From the NCBI GenBank assembly GCA_025655555.1, contig JAHXIQ010000002.1, forward strand, positions 1-64,000: 64,000 nt of DNA, given 5' to 3'. Shown here in pieces: positions 17,061 to 27,882 of this stretch (position 1 is its first letter; every line of letters begins with the position of its first letter). The stretch is from Candidatus Thiodiazotropha sp. (ex Myrtea sp. 'scaly one' KF741663). Its GTDB lineage: Bacteria > Pseudomonadota > Gammaproteobacteria > Chromatiales > Chromatiaceae. A program made the position numbers and the translations under genes. The notes under the pieces were generated by a model that was given only the letters and a program-made list of their open reading frames with translations, was not told the origin of the DNA and searched no databases.

Positions 17061-17065
17061 TTGCG

Positions 17066-17593
17066 TCAGTGGCCTGGGCTCTTATCCGCCAGATGCGCCA
17101 GATAGAGCGCCAGTCCCAGCAGGGCAATGCCACCGGCAAACTGCAGTAGATCCAGTGGCGTTTTGAAATGCATACTGAGTGCGTATTCAAAATAACGCAC
17201 CACCAGAATCATCATCACCACCTTCGCCAGACGACTCTTGAGATCGTCCAGACTGGTGATCGTAAGTACATTCGAGGCGCTCTCTGAGCCCTCTGCCTGA
17301 TCGATTTTGCTGATGAACAGCTCGTAGAGACCGAGAGAAAAAATCAACAACACGGTCGCCAGCAGGTAGCCATCCACAATCTCGACCACATGTGTCACCG
17401 TGGTAGCACGCAGATCAACCCGCTCCACTGCCGACAGGGCCGGAGAGGCATAGTGAGCCAGATGTGAGATCATGTAGACCGCATCCACAGAAGCCATGTA
17501 AAACATCGCAATGGCCGCCAGAAGACTGGCTACCACTGCCGCCAACACCACAAGACGGCTATTCCAGAGTATTTTTTCGAAAGTCTTTTCCAC
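17066..17593 (-). CDS. YqhA/UPF0114 family inner-membrane protein
   Basis: A 175-residue integral membrane protein of the UPF0114 (YqhA) family, whose function is not known. Family features are the N-terminal EKILWNSRLVVLAAVVASL, the central GYLLATVLLIFSLGLYELFISKID and a C-terminal helix before ALYLAHLADK. Four TM segments can be drawn at about residues 12-32, 70-92, 118-136 and 145-166. It is the first gene of a pair with the DUF123 protein. Confidence 0.87.
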   Translation of the reverse strand: MEKTFEKILWNSRLVVLAAVVASLLAAIAMFYMASVDAVYMISHLAHYASPALSAVERVDLRATTVTHVVEIVDGYLLATVLLIFSLGLYELFISKIDQAEGSESASNVLTITSLDDLKSRLAKVVMMILVVRYFEYALSMHFKTPLDLLQFAGGIALLGLALYLAHLADKSPGH

Positions 17594-17748
17594 AGATGAT
17601 CTCTCCCCTTCTAGAGACGCTTATTATTCCCAGCCGGCCGTGAGACACAACCCATAATTATCTTTTTATCCCAGCACCGTAGGGCAATCAATCTGGATCG
17701 CCACCGCACAACCGACTATCATCGGCATCTTTTTTCCGGAAGCCGCCG

Positions 17749-20628
17749 ATGCCACCCTTCACTCCTGGTCAACGCTGGATTAGTGATACCGAGTCAGAAC
17801 TGGGCCTCGGTAGGATAGTGTCCTGCGAGGGACGCAGAGTCACGCTGCATTATCCCGCCGTAGATGAGCAACGGGTCTACGCCCTGCAGGGTGCGCCGTT
17901 GACCCGCGTTGTTTTTGCCATCGGTGACCGGATTAAAAGCCGGGAGGGCTGGCACCTTCAAGTTGAAAAGGTAGAGGAGACCGACGGCCTGATCACCTAT
18001 GAAGGTCAGAGAGAGGACGGTTCCAAAGATCACTTACCTGAGGAAGCGCTGAGCGACGCCATGCGCATCAGCCAACCCAAGGAGAGATTGCTCGCGGGCC
18101 AGATCGACCCGCCACACTGGTTCAACCTGCGCTACCGGACACTCAATGCCCTGGCGCAGCAACAGCAATCATCCGTACTGGGTCTGGGCGGCCCACGCAT
18201 CGACTTAATCCCCCATCAACTCTATATCGCTCACGAAGTGGCAAACCGACCGGCGCCACGTGTCCTGTTGGCAGATGAGGTGGGGCTGGGCAAGACCATC
18301 GAGGCCTGCCTGATCCTGCACCACCAGTTAATTACCGGTCGCGTCTCCAGGGCACTGATTCTGGTCCCCGACCCCCTGGTACACCAGTGGTTGGTCGAGC
18401 TGTTACGGCGTTTCAATCTCAGGTTTCGCATCCTGGATGAAGAGACCTGTGAGGCCATCCAGGCTTCGGGCCAGGGCGACAACCCATTTCATTCAGAACA
18501 ACTGGTCTTGTGCAGCCTCGATCTGTTCCATCACAACCCGGCCCGACTGAGTCAGGCCCTTGATGGTGCCTGGGATCTATTGATCGTTGATGAGGCGCAC
18601 CATCTGACCTGGTCCGCGGACGACCCAAGTGCTGAATATTTGTTGGTGGAATCACTGGCACTGACCACACCCGGCGTCCTGCTGCTGACAGCAACCCCGG
18701 AACAGCTTGGTCAGGCCGGGCATTTTGCCCGCCTGCGCCTGCTCGACCCCGACCGCTACTATGACCTCGAGACATTTCTGCGGGAGGAGCAGCACTATCA
18801 ACCCATCGCAGAGGCGGCTGAATACTTGCTGAAGCATGAGCCCCTCCCCGAAGCAGCGACCCGCCAGTTGCTGAGCACACTGGATGAGGGAGAGAGCGCA
18901 AACTTGATCGCCAAGGTCGATGACCCCAGTGCGGAAACAGCAGAAAAAGAGGCCGCTAGAGAGGGCCTGATCCGACTACTGCTCGACCGTCACGGTACAG
19001 GTCGCGTTATGTTTCGCAACACCCGGGCACGTATCAGTGGTTTTCCGCAGCGTGTGCTTCATACCTATCCCCTACCTCGGCCGGAGGCCTATGAAACCTT
19101 CCAACCCGAGGCTAACCAGTTTGATGCGGCACTCTGTCTCACGCCAGAACGGCGCTATTCCGCACACCACCATCCAGACTGGTGGCAGATCGACCCGCGC
19201 TTACCCTGGCTGGTCGACTTTCTGCGACAACAAGCTGACACTAAATTATTACTCATCTGTGCTCATGCAGAGACCGCTATCGAACTCCAAGAGGCACTCC
19301 GGGTGCAAACCGGCATCCCTGCTGGTCTGTTTCATGAAGGTATGAGTATCATCGAACGGGATCGCGCTGCCGCCTGGTTCGCCGACCCAGAGGGTGCACG
19401 GCTGTTGATCTGCTCCGAGATTGGCAGTGAAGGTCGCAATTTTCAGTTCGCCCACCATCTGGTGCTATTCGACCTTCCGGCCGATCCCGACCTGCTCGAG
19501 CAGCGCATCGGAAGACTCGACCGAATCGGACAACGGGAACAGGTACAGCTCCATGTCCCCTACCTGGAACCCGGACCTCAATCTGTCATGTTGCGCTGGT
19601 ACCGGGACGGACTTAATGCCTTCAGTCGACAGGTTCAGGGCGCTCAAGAGATCTGTGAATCCCTCTCCGACAAACTTTGGGAAACACTGGAGGATAACGC
19701 GAGCAGCACCGATATCGATGACCTGGTTTTACAGACACAACACCTGAGACAAGAGACGGAACACCGTTTACAGCAGGGGCGCGATCACCTGCTCGAATTA
19801 GGTGCCTGCCGTCAACCTGACGCAGACAACCTGGTTGAATATCTGAGGAAACAGGACCGCGACGCTGAATTACACAGCTATCTGTACGCCCTCTTCGATA
19901 GCTACAACATAGAGACGGAAACTATCGGTGAGGCAGGACTGATTCTACGCCCCGGTGAGCAGGTGATTGCCGGTCAACTGCCGGGACTGCCAGCAGAGGG
20001 GCTCACAACGACGTTGGACCGCAGTGATGCGTTGAGCCATGAGGACCGACACTTCCTCACTTGGGAACATCCACTGGTGACTGGCGCCATGGAACAGGTC
20101 ATCAACCAACAGACCGGTAACAGTACCGCCATCGGAGTACGCCATCCCCAGTTAAAGGCTGGGCAACTGATGTTCGAAACGCTATTCGTTGTGGAGTGCT
20201 TGGCGCCAGCTCATCTTCACGTAGGTCGCTTCCTGCCACCGACGCTGATCCGCATCCTGATAACCCTCAAGGGTACTCGATTGGATTCTGTCCTAGATTG
20301 CAGCGCACTATTGGACACCGCCCAGCCGCTGGAGCCGCAACAGGTGGTGTCTGTCATAAACAGTTACCGAAAGCCGATCCTGCAAATGTTGGAAATATCT
20401 GAAAACCACGCGCAAGGAGACCTGCCCGGCATTACCAAACGCGCCGTGGGGAATATGATGTCCACCTATACCGAAGAGATTGAGCGCATGACCGCCCTGA
20501 AACGACACAATCCCAGTGTCAGGGGGGAGGAGATACGTCTGCTGCAACAACAGGGAACCGATCTACATCAGCATCTGCAGGCTGCCCGATTACGCCTGGA
20601 TGCTGTGCGACTGATCGTTACGCTGTAG
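17749..20628 (+). CDS. rapA: RNA polymerase-associated ATP-dependent helicase RapA
   Basis: A 959-residue Swi2/Snf2-type translocase that binds RNA polymerase and helps it recycle after transcription (HepA). The length is near the 968 of E. coli RapA. Two N-terminal Tudor-like/NTD repeats (PGQRWISDTESELGLGRI) precede the ATPase: Walker A DEVGLGKTIEA near residue 180 and DEAH near 281. The second RecA lobe contains EIGSEGRNFQFAHHLVLFDLP and QRIGRLDRIGQ. The C-terminal RapA-specific region follows. Start ATG fits the conserved N-terminus. It stands alone between the YqhA gene and the c-di-GMP protein. Confidence 0.95.
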   Translation: MPPFTPGQRWISDTESELGLGRIVSCEGRRVTLHYPAVDEQRVYALQGAPLTRVVFAIGDRIKSREGWHLQVEKVEETDGLITYEGQREDGSKDHLPEEALSDAMRISQPKERLLAGQIDPPHWFNLRYRTLNALAQQQQSSVLGLGGPRIDLIPHQLYIAHEVANRPAPRVLLADEVGLGKTIEACLILHHQLITGRVSRALILVPDPLVHQWLVELLRRFNLRFRILDEETCEAIQASGQGDNPFHSEQLVLCSLDLFHHNPARLSQALDGAWDLLIVDEAHHLTWSADDPSAEYLLVESLALTTPGVLLLTATPEQLGQAGHFARLRLLDPDRYYDLETFLREEQHYQPIAEAAEYLLKHEPLPEAATRQLLSTLDEGESANLIAKVDDPSAETAEKEAAREGLIRLLLDRHGTGRVMFRNTRARISGFPQRVLHTYPLPRPEAYETFQPEANQFDAALCLTPERRYSAHHHPDWWQIDPRLPWLVDFLRQQADTKLLLICAHAETAIELQEALRVQTGIPAGLFHEGMSIIERDRAAAWFADPEGARLLICSEIGSEGRNFQFAHHLVLFDLPADPDLLEQRIGRLDRIGQREQVQLHVPYLEPGPQSVMLRWYRDGLNAFSRQVQGAQEICESLSDKLWETLEDNASSTDIDDLVLQTQHLRQETEHRLQQGRDHLLELGACRQPDADNLVEYLRKQDRDAELHSYLYALFDSYNIETETIGEAGLILRPGEQVIAGQLPGLPAEGLTTTLDRSDALSHEDRHFLTWEHPLVTGAMEQVINQQTGNSTAIGVRHPQLKAGQLMFETLFVVECLAPAHLHVGRFLPPTLIRILITLKGTRLDSVLDCSALLDTAQPLEPQQVVSVINSYRKPILQMLEISENHAQGDLPGITKRAVGNMMSTYTEEIERMTALKRHNPSVRGEEIRLLQQQGTDLHQHLQAARLRLDAVRLIVTL

Positions 20629-20674
20629 GCTATATTTTTACAGCCCAGCACAGCGTCAGCGCGTAAGAATTCTT

Positions 20675-22801
20675 TCAGGCACTTTCCTTGAGCATGTCGT
20701 CTAGTGGAAATGGGTGGCGGATACCATAACCCTGCGCGTAATCGACCCCCATGCCGACCAATCGACCCAGTATCTCTTCATTCTCCACACATTCAGCGAT
20801 GGTCTCGAGCCCCATGATGTGGCCAATACGATTGATGGCATCCACCATTGACTCGTCGATCCTGTCATCGATCATATCTTTAACAAAGCTACCGTCGATC
20901 TTCAGATACTCCACCGGCATGTGTTTTAAATAACCGAAGGAGGAGAGGCCACTGCCAAAATCGTCCAGTGCGAACTCGCAGCCGAACCGCTTAAGGGTTT
21001 GCATGAAATGCTTGGCTGAGGAGAGATTGGATATCGCTGCGGTTTCAGTCACCTCGAAACAGAGCAGGCCATCCGGCAGATCGTATTGACGGATTTTGTC
21101 GAGAATCGTCTGTAACGTCTGCTCATCGCACAGCGATTGTCCCGACAGGTTCACGAACATACGTCGCTGATCTCCAGCACAACAGCCATTTTCGATGATT
21201 CGGTCGATAAGATGACCGACCACCCAGCGATCGATCGCAGGCATCAAATCATAGCGCTCCGCCGCAGGAATGAAAGCGCCAGGCGGGATCAATCCCCCCG
21301 ACTCATCGATCATTCTAATCAGCACTTCATAGTGCTGCAGGCCCTTACGCTTTCCGTTCAACCCACGAATCGGCTGAACATAGAGGATAAACCGGTCCTC
21401 TTCCAGTGCGCTGCGGATACGAGTCACCCATTGCGCTTCACCATGACGAACCGCAGCCACACTCTTGTCTGGGTGATAGACGTGAATCTGGTCCCGACCT
21501 GCCTCCTTAGCCGCATAGCAAGCCGTATCGGCGAAGCTCAGCACCTGTTGCAGCCCTTCACTTGCATTGTCGATGGACACCAGTCCGATACTCACGCTCT
21601 GAGAGAACGTCTTGTCCTGCCAGGCGAAACGGTAACGTTGGAACTCCAACCTGATGGCATCGGCTATCCGCTGCGCCACATCCAGCGCGCAGTTACTTAG
21701 AAGGATCGCAAACTCATCTCCACCCACACGCGCCAACAGATCACTGCTGCGAATGGCCTGTTTGATCACCGAACCGACCTGACGCAACAACTCATCCCCT
21801 GCCACATGACCACAGGTATCGTTTACCACTTTAAAGCGGTCGATATCGAGATAGAGCAAACAGTGCTTGGTACCCTCGACCTCCGCCTCTTCCAACAGTT
21901 GGGATAGCCTGCGGTCAAACTCGGTGCGATTGTAGAGCCGGGTAATAGGATCGTGGCTTGACTGCCAATTCAACTGTGCCGCCAGTTTTCTTGACTGGCT
22001 GACATCCTTGAAAACCAACACCACACCCTCATCCACGCCCTGCTCATTTTTCAGGTGAGAAATCGACTGCTCTATCGGAAAGGTGAGTCCTTCCCGGTGC
22101 ATCATCAACAAGATTCGATTGTCGACACAGACAATCTCTTCATAGGATAACCGGGCACGTGCGTTACCGGATTCATCAAACACCTGATAAATATCAGACA
22201 GAGGCTTGCCGGCAATCTCCCGGTTTTGATACCCGGTCATACCCTCTGCCGCCAGGTTGACGAATTCAATGCATCCCTCTGCGTCGAGGAGAATTACCGC
22301 ATCTTCCACAGAAGAGAGCATGGCAAGAGACCTTTGTTCCGCAATACTGGAGCTTCTGGCTTGCTCCTGTATCGCTGTCTCTGCGTCCACATCGGAGATT
22401 TGAATCAGACAACAGCCAGGATGCATGACCAGCGGCCTGACACTGACTCGCTTGAACTGATCATCATCCTTGAAGAACTGGCGTGTTCTATTGGGACCCG
22501 GGGTAACGGATATCAAGCTGTCAGCATCGTCAACCGGCTGAGCCACTTCACGAATAAGGGTGACAAACTGAGGAGAACCCAACTGCGGTAAAACGCAATC
22601 TATCGGCTGCCCCATCACCTCTCCGCTCGCCTTGCCGGTGAGTTCGGAAAGACAGCGATTCCAGGCCAGGATCCGCATTTCCTGATCGAGCATGCAAAGC
22701 CCCACATCACAGGCCTCGATGACCTCCAACAGCTGCGCATAATCCGATTTGGAAAACTGGTCAGGATGAAAGGTATCCGCTGGAGTCATCCCCTGCGTCA
22801 T
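20675..22801 (-). CDS. PAS-PAS-GGDEF-EAL cyclic di-GMP signalling protein
   Basis: A 708-residue cytosolic protein with two PAS domains (about 20-125 and 150-270), a GGDEF domain (about 290-440) and an EAL domain (about 460-700). GGDEF is intact (RVGGDEFAILL). The EAL domain has EVL in place of EAL but keeps the catalytic acidic residues: the metal Glu in FEVTE, DDFGSGLSSFGYL, LKIDGSFVKD, and AECVEN. Both cyclase and phosphodiesterase activity are therefore possible. The ATG at 22801 has AGGGGAG upstream, preferred over a GTG at 22822. Ligand of the PAS domains is not predictable. Confidence 0.9.
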   Translation of the reverse strand: MTQGMTPADTFHPDQFSKSDYAQLLEVIEACDVGLCMLDQEMRILAWNRCLSELTGKASGEVMGQPIDCVLPQLGSPQFVTLIREVAQPVDDADSLISVTPGPNRTRQFFKDDDQFKRVSVRPLVMHPGCCLIQISDVDAETAIQEQARSSSIAEQRSLAMLSSVEDAVILLDAEGCIEFVNLAAEGMTGYQNREIAGKPLSDIYQVFDESGNARARLSYEEIVCVDNRILLMMHREGLTFPIEQSISHLKNEQGVDEGVVLVFKDVSQSRKLAAQLNWQSSHDPITRLYNRTEFDRRLSQLLEEAEVEGTKHCLLYLDIDRFKVVNDTCGHVAGDELLRQVGSVIKQAIRSSDLLARVGGDEFAILLSNCALDVAQRIADAIRLEFQRYRFAWQDKTFSQSVSIGLVSIDNASEGLQQVLSFADTACYAAKEAGRDQIHVYHPDKSVAAVRHGEAQWVTRIRSALEEDRFILYVQPIRGLNGKRKGLQHYEVLIRMIDESGGLIPPGAFIPAAERYDLMPAIDRWVVGHLIDRIIENGCCAGDQRRMFVNLSGQSLCDEQTLQTILDKIRQYDLPDGLLCFEVTETAAISNLSSAKHFMQTLKRFGCEFALDDFGSGLSSFGYLKHMPVEYLKIDGSFVKDMIDDRIDESMVDAINRIGHIMGLETIAECVENEEILGRLVGMGVDYAQGYGIRHPFPLDDMLKESA

Positions 22802-23060
22802 TGAGCTCCCCTTGCGCCCCACCAGAACCGGCGGGGGAAAAATCTAAAATACTGCTTGTTTGAGCATTACCGGTATCTCCTGGAACGACATCCATTGTGA
22901 TCTCTTGAATAGATCGATCTCATGACCGACATTGGATCATCCGGTTTTTACAGCGCATTCTACTACCAGCTAACGCCATCGCAGTATGCATTAAGCTTGT
23001 CATCGGCTGATAGATGACAGAACTTTAATCTTAGTTTTTTCACACAAGGGCATGAGTAGA
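22802..23060. other. Intergenic region upstream of the GGDEF-EAL gene
   Basis: About 260 bases between two leftward genes. It must hold the promoter of the GGDEF-EAL gene; I could not define one, and no hairpin with a T-run was seen after rsuA apart from short T stretches near 23035. Confidence 0.3.
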
Positions 23061-23753
23061 TTAGAAAAATGCAACTTCGTCTGCCGACAGGGAGCGGTAC
23101 TCACCGGCAGCCAGATCAGGATCGAGCGAGAGCGCACCGATTGACTCACGATGCAGCCGGATCACTCTATTGCCCAAGGCAGCAAACATCCGCTTAACCT
23201 GGTGATAACGACCTTCGGAGATCGTCAAGCGAAACTCTCTGGATGATAGACGCTCAATCTCTGCTGGCCGGGTTGGCTGTTTCTCTCCCTGAAGGGTTAT
23301 CCCCTTGGCAAGCCGCCCAGCTTCTTGTTCATCTAATGGGTCTGCCAGCCAGACGCGATAGGTCTTGGCACAACGGCTGACTGGAGAAACGATACGGTGG
23401 GACCAGTGTCCATCGTCAGTGATCAGCACCAAACCCGTCGCATCGATATCCAGCCGACCAGCAAAATGCAGGCCCGCCGGGTTCGGCAGATCAAGCAGAT
23501 CGATTGCTGTCCGATGGGTAGGATCCTCCGCAGCACAGACTACACCGACCGGCTTATGCAGCATCAGATAACGGGGTAGCGGTGCAGCTACCGGGACTTC
23601 ATCGAGAAAGACCTGAGCAGAAAGCTCAATGCTGATAGAGGCCTGCTTGACCACAACACTGTCTACAATCACTCTTCCGGCGCGAACAGCCCGCTGTGCT
23701 TGCGAGCGGCTCAACGCTGTGGCGTTACTGAGAAAACGGTCGAGCCTGATCAT
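23061..23753 (-). CDS. rsuA: 16S rRNA pseudouridine(516) synthase RsuA
   Basis: A 230-residue pseudouridine synthase with an N-terminal S4-like RNA-binding domain (residues 1-60, LDRFLSNATALSRSQAQRAVRAGRV) and the catalytic domain with GRLDIDATGLVLITDDG, whose first Asp after RL is the nucleophile. SEGRYHQVKRMFAALGNRV is the standard C-terminal RsuA/RluB motif. Length matches E. coli RsuA (231), and the absence of a long C-terminal tail favours RsuA over RluB/RluE. The site (position 516 in E. coli numbering) follows from family knowledge. Confidence 0.87.
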   Translation of the reverse strand: MIRLDRFLSNATALSRSQAQRAVRAGRVIVDSVVVKQASISIELSAQVFLDEVPVAAPLPRYLMLHKPVGVVCAAEDPTHRTAIDLLDLPNPAGLHFAGRLDIDATGLVLITDDGHWSHRIVSPVSRCAKTYRVWLADPLDEQEAGRLAKGITLQGEKQPTRPAEIERLSSREFRLTISEGRYHQVKRMFAALGNRVIRLHRESIGALSLDPDLAAGEYRSLSADEVAFF

Positions 23754-23760
23754 GTTCCTT

Positions 23761-23866
23761 AATTTTGAATGTTAAATGTTGAATTGCGAATTGATGAGCT
23801 CGCATTTGCCTCTATATAGGACGTGCGCCAGCACGCACCATTAATTGAAAATTCAACATTCAAAAT

Positions 23867-23867
<1 letters not shown>
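23761..23867. repeat. Imperfect inverted repeat of TTTTGAATGTTGAAT type
   Basis: The 25-base left arm (23761-23785) pairs with the right arm (23843-23867) at 22 of 25 positions; the arms are built of TTTTGAATGTTGAA-like units. A GC-rich short hairpin lies between them (around 23822-23837). The right arm reaches the last base of the thiC stop codon. A second copy of the pattern is in the regulator-prpB gap. Confidence 0.6.
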
Positions 23868-25896
<2,029 letters not shown>

Positions 25897-26076
25897 CCGA
25901 CAGTATAAATCAGGATCTAGCCATTGCAATTGCTCTCGTGTGATTGAAACTCATACGGCGACAGGGGTAATGCATTTATCGACCGTCTGCACCCCGAAAT
26001 CTTGCCCACAGAGGATAAAAACCGTAGTCTAGTCGTCTGCCACCTTAAAACCATAAGATTAACCAGGATATTCCTC

Positions 26077-26745
26077 ATGATGGCACAGAGTGTTGAACAG
26101 GCCCGCTTCAATATGGTGAACCAGCAGATTCGCCCCTGGGAAGTGATTGATTCTCGCGTTCTCTCCCTGATGGAGACCCTGCCGCGGGATGCCTTCGTGC
26201 CGGAAACCTATCAGGACCTGGCCTATGCAGATATCGAGATCCCTCTGGGTGATAACTGCCAGATGATGTTTCCCCGCATCGAGGCGAGATTGATGCAGGC
26301 CTTGGATCTGCAACCCAGCGATCAGGTTCTGGAAGTGGGCACCGGCTGCGGCTACCTGACCGCCTGTCTGGCACAGCTCTCCCAACGGGTTGTCAGCATT
26401 GAAATCAACCCAGACTTCTCTGAGAGTGCGGCACAAAGACTTGATCAGCAAAGTATCAGTAACGTCCTGCTCAAACAGGGGGATGCACTTGCCTCACCCC
26501 TGGATGAGGGTCCGTTTGACGCCATCGCCGTCACCGGTTCGGTAGCAACTTCCGAGCAGGCTGAGATCTTCCGCCAGCAACTCAAGATTGGTGGGAGACT
26601 ATTCATCGTCATCGGCACTCCGCCAGTCATGCAGGCCATGCTTATCACCAGACACCAGGAACGTATTTTCAGTGAAGAGGCATTATTCGAAACCGATCTC
26701 GCGGCGCTCACCAATGCCGACGCCCCCAGGAGATTTGAATTCTGA
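26077..26745 (+). CDS. Protein-L-isoaspartate O-methyltransferase family protein
   Basis: A 222-residue SAM-dependent methyltransferase of the Pcm family, which repairs isoaspartyl residues in damaged proteins. The SAM motif VLEVGTGCGYLTACLA, the N-terminal MVNQQIRPWEVID and PRDAFVP segments and the late GGRLFIVIG strand all match. The frame opens at 26002, but ATG at 26077 (or 26080) has AGGA nine bases upstream. It is a divergent subgroup often found next to tolC-like genes; none is present here. It precedes the isochorismatase-fold gene with a 65-base gap. Confidence 0.87.
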   Translation: MMAQSVEQARFNMVNQQIRPWEVIDSRVLSLMETLPRDAFVPETYQDLAYADIEIPLGDNCQMMFPRIEARLMQALDLQPSDQVLEVGTGCGYLTACLAQLSQRVVSIEINPDFSESAAQRLDQQSISNVLLKQGDALASPLDEGPFDAIAVTGSVATSEQAEIFRQQLKIGGRLFIVIGTPPVMQAMLITRHQERIFSEEALFETDLAALTNADAPRRFEF

Positions 26746-26810
26746 TCGCTGAGGCTGCCACCTGATCGACCGTACAGCACAGCGAAAGATAACCGCCACG
26801 GAGGAAGATC

Positions 26811-27389
26811 ATGAGCAACAGCAAAAACAGCCTGCCGCTGAGTCATGCAAAAGGCAGCCAGTTACTGATTATCAATATCCAGGAGAAACTGGCGCGAGCT
26901 ATGCCCAAGCCGGATCGGGACTTGATGGTCTCCAACATCACCCGTTTGAGTCAGGCAGCAAGTCTGCTGGATATCCCCATCGTCCTCTCTGAGCACTACG
27001 GTAAAGGGCTGGGCAAGACACTGCCCGAAATCGCCCAACACCTGCCGAAGCACACCAAGGCCAAAGACAAACTCACCTTCTCCTGCTGCACAGCTCCCGG
27101 CTTCGAGGAAGAGCTGGGGCAACATGAACAACGCAAGCAGATCATCATCGTCGGACTGGAAGCCCATATCTGTGTCCTGCAGACTGCTGCCGGGCTGCAA
27201 CAGTGGGGCTATCAGGTCTTCGTGGTCGAGGATGCCATCGCCTCACGCCACGCCTTACATTGCAAGAATGCACTTCATCGTATGCGTCAGGGAGGGGTGC
27301 AGATCACTAACAGCGAATCGGTTGTCTTTGAATGGATGGGAGATGCCGGTCAGCCCAATTTCAAGCAGGTTTCACAACTGTTTCGATAA
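26811..27389 (+). CDS. Isochorismatase-fold cysteine hydrolase, catalytic Asp replaced by Asn
   Basis: A 192-residue member of the isochorismatase-like hydrolases (YcaC/ISOC type). The family uses an Asp-Lys-Cys triad. Cys is present in GLEAHICVLQTA and Lys in KDKLTFSCC, but the Asp of the first strand (normally xxDxQ) is Asn22 in LLIINIQEKL (codon AAT). The protein may have lost or changed activity. The start ATG has GGAGG upstream and it probably follows the Pcm-like gene in one transcript. Substrate is unknown. Confidence 0.83.
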   Translation: MSNSKNSLPLSHAKGSQLLIINIQEKLARAMPKPDRDLMVSNITRLSQAASLLDIPIVLSEHYGKGLGKTLPEIAQHLPKHTKAKDKLTFSCCTAPGFEEELGQHEQRKQIIIVGLEAHICVLQTAAGLQQWGYQVFVVEDAIASRHALHCKNALHRMRQGGVQITNSESVVFEWMGDAGQPNFKQVSQLFR

Positions 27390-27397
27390 CTATTTTT

Positions 27398-27434
27398 TTA
27401 GGGCCTTTTAACACTAATTCACTAGGTCCTGCTG
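27398..27434 (+). repeat. Diverged end of the MITE-like family
   Basis: 37 bases starting TTAGGGCC match the terminal repeat of the element at 43912-44182 at 31 positions, including TTAACACTAAT. They start nine bases past the isochorismatase-fold stop codon. No matching right end was found downstream, so this is a truncated or solo copy. Confidence 0.65.
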
Positions 27435-27451
27435 AGGCGAATGGATTAGCT

Positions 27452-27486
27452 CGCAGGTTGGGCCGACAAAAGAGGCCCAACCTGCG
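27452..27486 (+). terminator. 13-bp perfect hairpin after the isochorismatase-fold gene
   Basis: Arms CGCAGGTTGGGCC and GGCCCAACCTGCG around nine bases. No strong T-run follows. It lies within or just next to the MITE-like remnant, so it may be part of that element and also stop transcription. Confidence 0.55.
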
Positions 27487-27765
27487 GCTTGTTCAATACT
27501 TCCCTAATCTGATTCCTACTGCCAACAATAGTTACCTGACGTCAGTTAGCCAGAATCAGGACTTGGGCTATGGGCTGAAAAGAAGCAATCTCATCTGCAA
27601 TTAACAACCTCCACCTCCGCCAGAAAAAAATCACTCGCAAACAAATAGTTGCAGGCTGCAATCGCAATCAGCAGGCAAATCTATTTGGTATTCCGGGCTT
27701 TCCAACGACTACACTCCTTAATACTCAAAAACGCTTCGCAAGAATAAAATTAGAAAAATATTTCC
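27487..27765. other. Non-coding stretch upstream of prpE
   Basis: About 280 bases of AT-rich sequence between the hairpin and the prpE promoter. It contains TGACGTCA at 27539-27546 (a perfect 8-bp palindrome). I see no supported gene. Confidence 0.35.
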
Positions 27766-27766
27766 C

Positions 27767-27843
27767 AAAGTGTCGACACATTGAGAGTATTGGTCTATAA
27801 ATAATCCATCTTCTGCAGTATTACACAAATATTGTCGACACTT
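27767..27843 (+). promoter_or_regulatory. prpE promoter with two TGTCGACA operators
   Basis: Operator 1 is GTGTCGACAC (27770-27779) and covers the -35 TCGACA (27773-27778). The -10 TATAAA is at 27796-27801, a 17-base spacing. Operator 2, TGTCGACA (27833-27840), lies 43 bases before the prpE start; operator centres are 62 bases apart. The same layout recurs before the GntR regulator gene. The palindrome resembles the ATTGTCGACAAT type reported for GntR-family propionate regulators. Confidence 0.82.
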
Positions 27844-27882
27844 CGGCAGCCAACAAGCAGACTCGACCAAAGGAGCTCAACC

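Noticed and set aside
27332-27604. Plus-strand 90-codon frame after the isochorismatase-fold gene
   Set aside because: It begins inside that gene in another frame and runs through the repeat remnant and hairpin; no support as a protein.
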